Shown here: positions 60,765-64,000 of the stretch, one piece after another
Numbering within the stretch: the first letter of the stretch is position 1
Layout: each line of letters begins with the position of its first letter
Assembly: GCF_000011645.1 (NCBI RefSeq)
Contig: NC_006270.3
Location: 3,308,501 to 3,372,500 of the forward strand
From: Bacillus licheniformis DSM 13 = ATCC 14580
GTDB lineage: Bacteria; Bacillota; Bacilli; Bacillales; Bacillaceae
Reading direction: 5' to 3'
DNA: 64,000 nucleotides
Translations under genes and position numbers: made by a program
The notes under the pieces: model-generated
Told to the model about the DNA's origin: nothing
Databases searched by the model: none
Seen by the model: the letters and a program-made list of their open reading frames with translations, nothing else

Positions 60765-62216
60765 ATGAGTGAAACACAGCACAAGACAAATCAATTGCCG
60801 ATTGTTGCCGTCTTGATTATGGGGACATTTATCGCCATTTTGAATCAGACGCTTTTGACGACGGCTCTGCCTCCGATTATGAGGGACTTAAACATTACGC
60901 CGGGGCTTGCCCAATGGCTGACGACCGTTTTTATGCTCGTGAATGGGATCATGATTCCAGTTACGGCTTTTTTAATTGAAAAATTCACAACGAGAAAGCT
61001 GTTCATGGCGGCAATGTCTTTATTTACGGCCGGCACGCTGATCTGCGCCTTGTCATTCAGCTTTCCGGCGCTGATTGCGGGGCGCGTCGTGCAGGCGGCT
61101 GGCGCCGGCATTATGATGCCATTGATGCAGACGGTGCTTTTATTGATTTTCCCAAAGGAAAAACGCGGATCAGCAATGGGAATGGTCGGGCTTGTGATTG
61201 CCTTTGCTCCCGCTGTCGGACCGACCCTGTCAGGCTGGATCGTCGATCGCTATCCTTGGGAAGTATTGTTTTACCTGCTGCTTCCGTTCGCCGTGATCGA
61301 CATGATTGCCGCGCACTTTATTTTAAAAAATGTCACCGAACAGACATCGCCTAAGATGGATGTTACTTCAATCATACTGTCTTCGCTTGGCTTCGGCGGC
61401 ATTTTGTACGGCTTCAGCAGCGCCGGTGTTGCCGGCTGGACGGGTGCGGACGTGCTGGCCGGCTTCGCGGTCGGCAGCGTTGCGCTGTTTTGGTTCATTT
61501 GGAGGCAGCTCCATTTGGAAGAGCCGATTTTGGAGTTCAGGGTATTTAAATATCCGATGTTTACCTTGGCGACGATTATCGGGATGGTTGTCTTTATGTC
61601 GATGATCGGAGCTGCGACGATCGTGCCGATGTATATGCAGGATATGCGCCATTTCACGGCGATGGAGTCGGGAATGATGCTGTTTCCGGGAGCTGTTGTG
61701 ATGGGGCTGATGTCTCCGATTACCGGAAGAATTTTTGACAAAATCGGCGCGCGGATTTTGAGCATCACCGGTTTGACGGCGATCTTCGTGACCACATTGC
61801 TCTTGACCCATCTGACAAAGACGACGCCTTTTGCATATTTGTCTATCGTCTATGCGATTCGGATGGTCGGCATGGGGATGGTGCTCATGCCTGTTACGAC
61901 AGCCGGCTTGAACCAGCTCCCGCGCCATTTGATTCCTCACGGAACGGCCATGAACAATACAATGAGACAGATGTCAGGATCGATCGGGACGGCTGTTCTC
62001 ATCACCATCATGACACAGCGTGCGCTTCTTGACCCTGCCGGTCCGTCTTCGGATACAGCGATGATTCACGGCGTCAATCTGGCATTTATGACCGCTGCTG
62101 CATTGTCGGGAATCGGATTGGTTCTCTCATTCTTTATTAAGCAGCACCGCCGCGGACGGCTCGACGGCAGCAAAAGAAAACAAGCGAAAGGCCGCTTGGC
62201 CATTCATGAGAAATGA
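60765..62216 (+). CDS. DHA2 family multidrug efflux transporter, LmrB-like (483 aa)
   Basis: Fourteen-helix major facilitator of the EmrB/QacA subfamily with motif A-like LIEKFTTRK, motif C region GLVIAFAPAVGPTLSGWIV (drug:H+ antiporter hallmark) and early FIAILNQTLLTTALPPIM (motif D1). Very similar in pattern to LmrB (lincomycin/puromycin efflux) and MdrP. AAGAAGG precedes the ATG. Stands alone with its own terminator; substrate not predictable. Confidence 0.85.
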   Translation: MSETQHKTNQLPIVAVLIMGTFIAILNQTLLTTALPPIMRDLNITPGLAQWLTTVFMLVNGIMIPVTAFLIEKFTTRKLFMAAMSLFTAGTLICALSFSFPALIAGRVVQAAGAGIMMPLMQTVLLLIFPKEKRGSAMGMVGLVIAFAPAVGPTLSGWIVDRYPWEVLFYLLLPFAVIDMIAAHFILKNVTEQTSPKMDVTSIILSSLGFGGILYGFSSAGVAGWTGADVLAGFAVGSVALFWFIWRQLHLEEPILEFRVFKYPMFTLATIIGMVVFMSMIGAATIVPMYMQDMRHFTAMESGMMLFPGAVVMGLMSPITGRIFDKIGARILSITGLTAIFVTTLLLTHLTKTTPFAYLSIVYAIRMVGMGMVLMPVTTAGLNQLPRHLIPHGTAMNNTMRQMSGSIGTAVLITIMTQRALLDPAGPSSDTAMIHGVNLAFMTAAALSGIGLVLSFFIKQHRRGRLDGSKRKQAKGRLAIHEK

Positions 62217-62251
62217 AAAATCCCGGGTTTATAAAAACCCGGGATTTTTTT
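62215..62251. terminator. Bidirectional terminator between the efflux gene and yvgN
   Basis: AAAAATCCCGGGTTT and AAACCCGGGATTTTT form a perfect stem with a short loop; T-runs on both strands. Confidence 0.93.
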
Positions 62252-62255
62252 ATGA

Positions 62256-63095
62256 TTATTCGAATCCGTTAACCATTGTGTCCGGATCCGGACCGACGCG
62301 CTCATCTTTATTAAGAGCGTTGATTTTTTCGACATCTTCCGCCGATAATTCAAAATCAAAAATGTCGGCATTTTCAATAATGCGGTGTTCTTTGATGGAC
62401 TTCGGAATGGTGACGACTTCATTTTGCAAATCCCAGCGCAGGATGACTTGAGCAACGGATTTGTTGTATTTTTTAGCGATGTCAGTCAGCACCTGATCAT
62501 CGAGGAGTTTTCCCTGCATGAGCGGAGACCATGCTTCCACCTGAATGCCTTGCTTCTTGCAGTAGTCCCTAAGCTCAGTCTGAGTGAGGCGCGGATGGAA
62601 TTCAACCTGATTGACCATCGGTTTAATTTCCGCATCTTCCAATAAGCTTTCCAAATGGTGGACATTGAAATTGCTGACTCCGATCGCTTTCACTCTGCCG
62701 TCTTTGTACAGCTTTTCAAGTGCGCGCCACGTATCTTTATATTTGTCTTTTCCTGGCCAATGAATCAAATATAAATCAAGGTAGTCAAGGCCGAGTTTTC
62801 GAAGGCTTTCATCAAAAGCCGCCAATGTTTTTTCATATCCCTGGTCACTGTTCCAAACCTTTGACGTGATGAAAAGCTCTTCGCGGGGAACGCCTGATTC
62901 CTTAATCCCTTTGCCGACGCCTTCTTCATTTTGATAGATAGCGGCTGTGTCAATGCTCCGGTATCCGTTTTTAATGGCTGCTTTTACAGATTCAACGACT
63001 TGGCTGCCTTCTTCCACTTTGAAAACTCCAAGTCCAAACCATGGCATTTTCACACCGTTATGTAATGTCACAGTGTCCTTTAAACTGCTTACCAT
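62256..63095 (-). CDS. yvgN: Glyoxal/methylglyoxal reductase YvgN (aldo-keto reductase, 279 aa)
   Basis: AKR5-type barrel with the full catalytic tetrad Asp49, Tyr54 (SIDTAAIYQNE), Lys79 (ITSKVW) and His112 (YLIHWPG), and the NADPH-binding C-terminal segment TIPKSIKEHRIIENADIFDF. Reduces methylglyoxal and other aldehydes in the cytoplasm. ATG after AGAAAGGTGG. Located beyond yvgJ as in B. subtilis. Confidence 0.93.
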   Translation of the reverse strand: MVSSLKDTVTLHNGVKMPWFGLGVFKVEEGSQVVESVKAAIKNGYRSIDTAAIYQNEEGVGKGIKESGVPREELFITSKVWNSDQGYEKTLAAFDESLRKLGLDYLDLYLIHWPGKDKYKDTWRALEKLYKDGRVKAIGVSNFNVHHLESLLEDAEIKPMVNQVEFHPRLTQTELRDYCKKQGIQVEAWSPLMQGKLLDDQVLTDIAKKYNKSVAQVILRWDLQNEVVTIPKSIKEHRIIENADIFDFELSAEDVEKINALNKDERVGPDPDTMVNGFE

Positions 63096-63184
63096 TTTGA
63101 ACGACCACCTTTCTTTTTTTCAGATGCTTTTAAACGCACCGCTTTTATTATCTCACACTGGGTGGATTTTACAAAACAACTTGC

Positions 63185-64000
63185 TCAACCGATGGAATGA
63201 GCCAAAGCAAGCGCTCCGGTGATTCCCTGATCGTCGCCAAGGCCCGGCGGCACGATGTATTCTTCAAGATCAGGCAGGTCGACATATCCGTTCAAATATT
63301 CGGCCAGCTTTTTGCGAATCAGCGGGAACAGCTGCTGCTGCTTCATGACACCGCCGCCCATGATGATTTTTTCAGGGCACAGAATCAAGATATATTGCAT
63401 GAGGGCCTGTGCTAAATAGTCGGCTTCAAGCTCCCAAACTTCCTCGTTTTCAGCCAAATCCTTGCCCTTTTTCCCCCATCGCTTTTCAAGCGCCGGGCCC
63501 GATGCCATCCCTTCAAGGCAGTCCTTGTGATACGGACAGATTCCTTCAAACGTATCCTGCGGATGCCGTCTAATGAGTAGGTGACCCATTTCAGGATGGA
63601 GCGTGCTCTGTACGAGCCGGCCGCCGACAATCGCTCCTGCTCCGATTCCTGTGCCGACTGTGATATACAAGCAGCTCTCCAGGCCTTGCGCCTCTCCTTT
63701 CGTCAGCTCTCCAAGCGCGGCAGCGTTTACATCAGTCGTAAACGAAACCGGAATGCCAAGCCTTTTTTCCAATTCGGGAATAAACGGGTACCCCTTCCAG
63801 GCTAATTTCGGGGTATTGGTTATGTATCCGTAATCCTCTTTATTTTTTGCAACGGATATAGGTCCAAAAGAGCCCACTCCCATTGATGTGAGCTGATACT
63901 TGCTGAAGAAATCGGTCAGCTTTCCAATGGTCTCTTCAGGCGTCTCCGTCGGGATCGTCAGCCTGTCTATGATTTCTCCCTTTTCTGTTCCGACTGCACA
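63185..64000 (-). CDS. ROK family sugar kinase (fructokinase type), 5' end outside window
   Basis: The visible 271 residues include GSFGPISV, the sugar-binding FTTDVNAAALGE (catalytic Asp), GTGIGAGAIVGG, and the zinc-site sequence EMGHLL with CPYHKDC, a C-x2-H-x2-C variant typical of Bacillus fructokinases (ScrK/GmuE). The C-terminal motif IIMGGGVMKQ is complete. Phosphorylates fructose or a related hexose. The frame stays open to the right edge, so the N-terminal phosphate loop (GGTK) lies outside. Operon context cannot be judged. Confidence 0.88.
   Translation of the reverse strand, partial: CAVGTEKGEIIDRLTIPTETPEETIGKLTDFFSKYQLTSMGVGSFGPISVAKNKEDYGYITNTPKLAWKGYPFIPELEKRLGIPVSFTTDVNAAALGELTKGEAQGLESCLYITVGTGIGAGAIVGGRLVQSTLHPEMGHLLIRRHPQDTFEGICPYHKDCLEGMASGPALEKRWGKKGKDLAENEEVWELEADYLAQALMQYILILCPEKIIMGGGVMKQQQLFPLIRKKLAEYLNGYVDLPDLEEYIVPPGLGDDQGITGALALAHSIG

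Noticed and set aside
1..64000. CRISPR arrays, tRNA or rRNA genes, insertion sequences, phage genes
   Set aside because: No regularly spaced repeats, no tRNA-like clover-leaf or rRNA sequence, and no transposase, integrase or phage structural protein was seen in any frame.

Overview
The window is a stretch of a Bacillus chromosome, most likely from the B. licheniformis group. The backbone order follows the B. subtilis yus-yvq-yvr-yvs-yvg region: fadN, yusU/yusV, yusW, yusX, yusZ, mrgA, htrB, cssRS, fumC, gerA, liaIHGFSR, yvqK, yvrABC, yvrD, yvrGH, fhuBGC, yvsH, sspJ, yvsG, yvgJ, yvgN. Strong GGAGG ribosome binding sites, several TTG/GTG starts, sigma-A promoters and FadR, Fur, PerR and CcpA-type sites also fit Bacillus. 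No tRNA, rRNA, CRISPR array, insertion sequence or prophage is visible. Names come from my recognition of the protein sequences and gene order; no database search was run.

Positions 1-13 kb: the 3' part of fadN (cut by the left edge) with a FadR operator, small spore-related genes, and a Fur-controlled hydroxamate siderophore uptake block (yfiY binding lipoprotein facing the permeases yfhA/yfiZ, ATPase yusV, a FhuF-like reductase and yusU). Then come lipoprotein yusW, an M3 oligopeptidase, a D,D-carboxypeptidase and the dehydrogenase yusZ.

Positions 13-29 kb are stress and spore functions: mrgA under a PerR box, protease HtrB with the secretion-stress pair CssRS, a 54-residue gene that is probably the Spx-pathway anti-adaptor YirB, TetR regulator YuxN, fumarase, the gerA germinant receptor operon, and the complete liaIHGFSR cell-envelope stress locus with its operator.

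Positions 29-50 kb are a mosaic. Conserved cobalamin genes (adenosyltransferase yvqK; yvrCBA importer with an ATPase fused to a CbiZ-like domain and a cobalamin riboswitch) are interrupted by sugar-acid and pectin genes. These are a cytoplasmic pectinesterase with a consensus cre site, an SDR gene under a cre-bearing promoter, a decaying sugar-acid operon (DapA-like protein intact, iron alcohol dehydrogenase with an in-frame TAG, frameshifted PdxA remnant), and a hexuronate operon (uxaC-yjmB-exuR-uxaB-uxaA) ending in a GH28 polygalacturonase. Two near-identical operators precede uxaC. Together they would turn pectin oligomers and galacturonate into 2-keto-3-deoxygluconate.

Positions 50-64 kb: two-component system yvrGH, a Fur-controlled fhuBGC ferrichrome-type importer lacking an adjacent fhuD, lysine permease yvsH behind a lysine riboswitch, spore protein SspJ, YvsG, a lipoteichoic acid primase, an LmrB-like efflux pump, glyoxal reductase YvgN and the 3' part of a ROK sugar kinase cut by the right edge.

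I found no clearly new system. The most unusual items are the decaying operon, the way accessory carbon genes are spliced between conserved neighbours, the riboswitch-controlled cobalamin locus with a salvage-domain fusion, and several unassigned palindromic operators.
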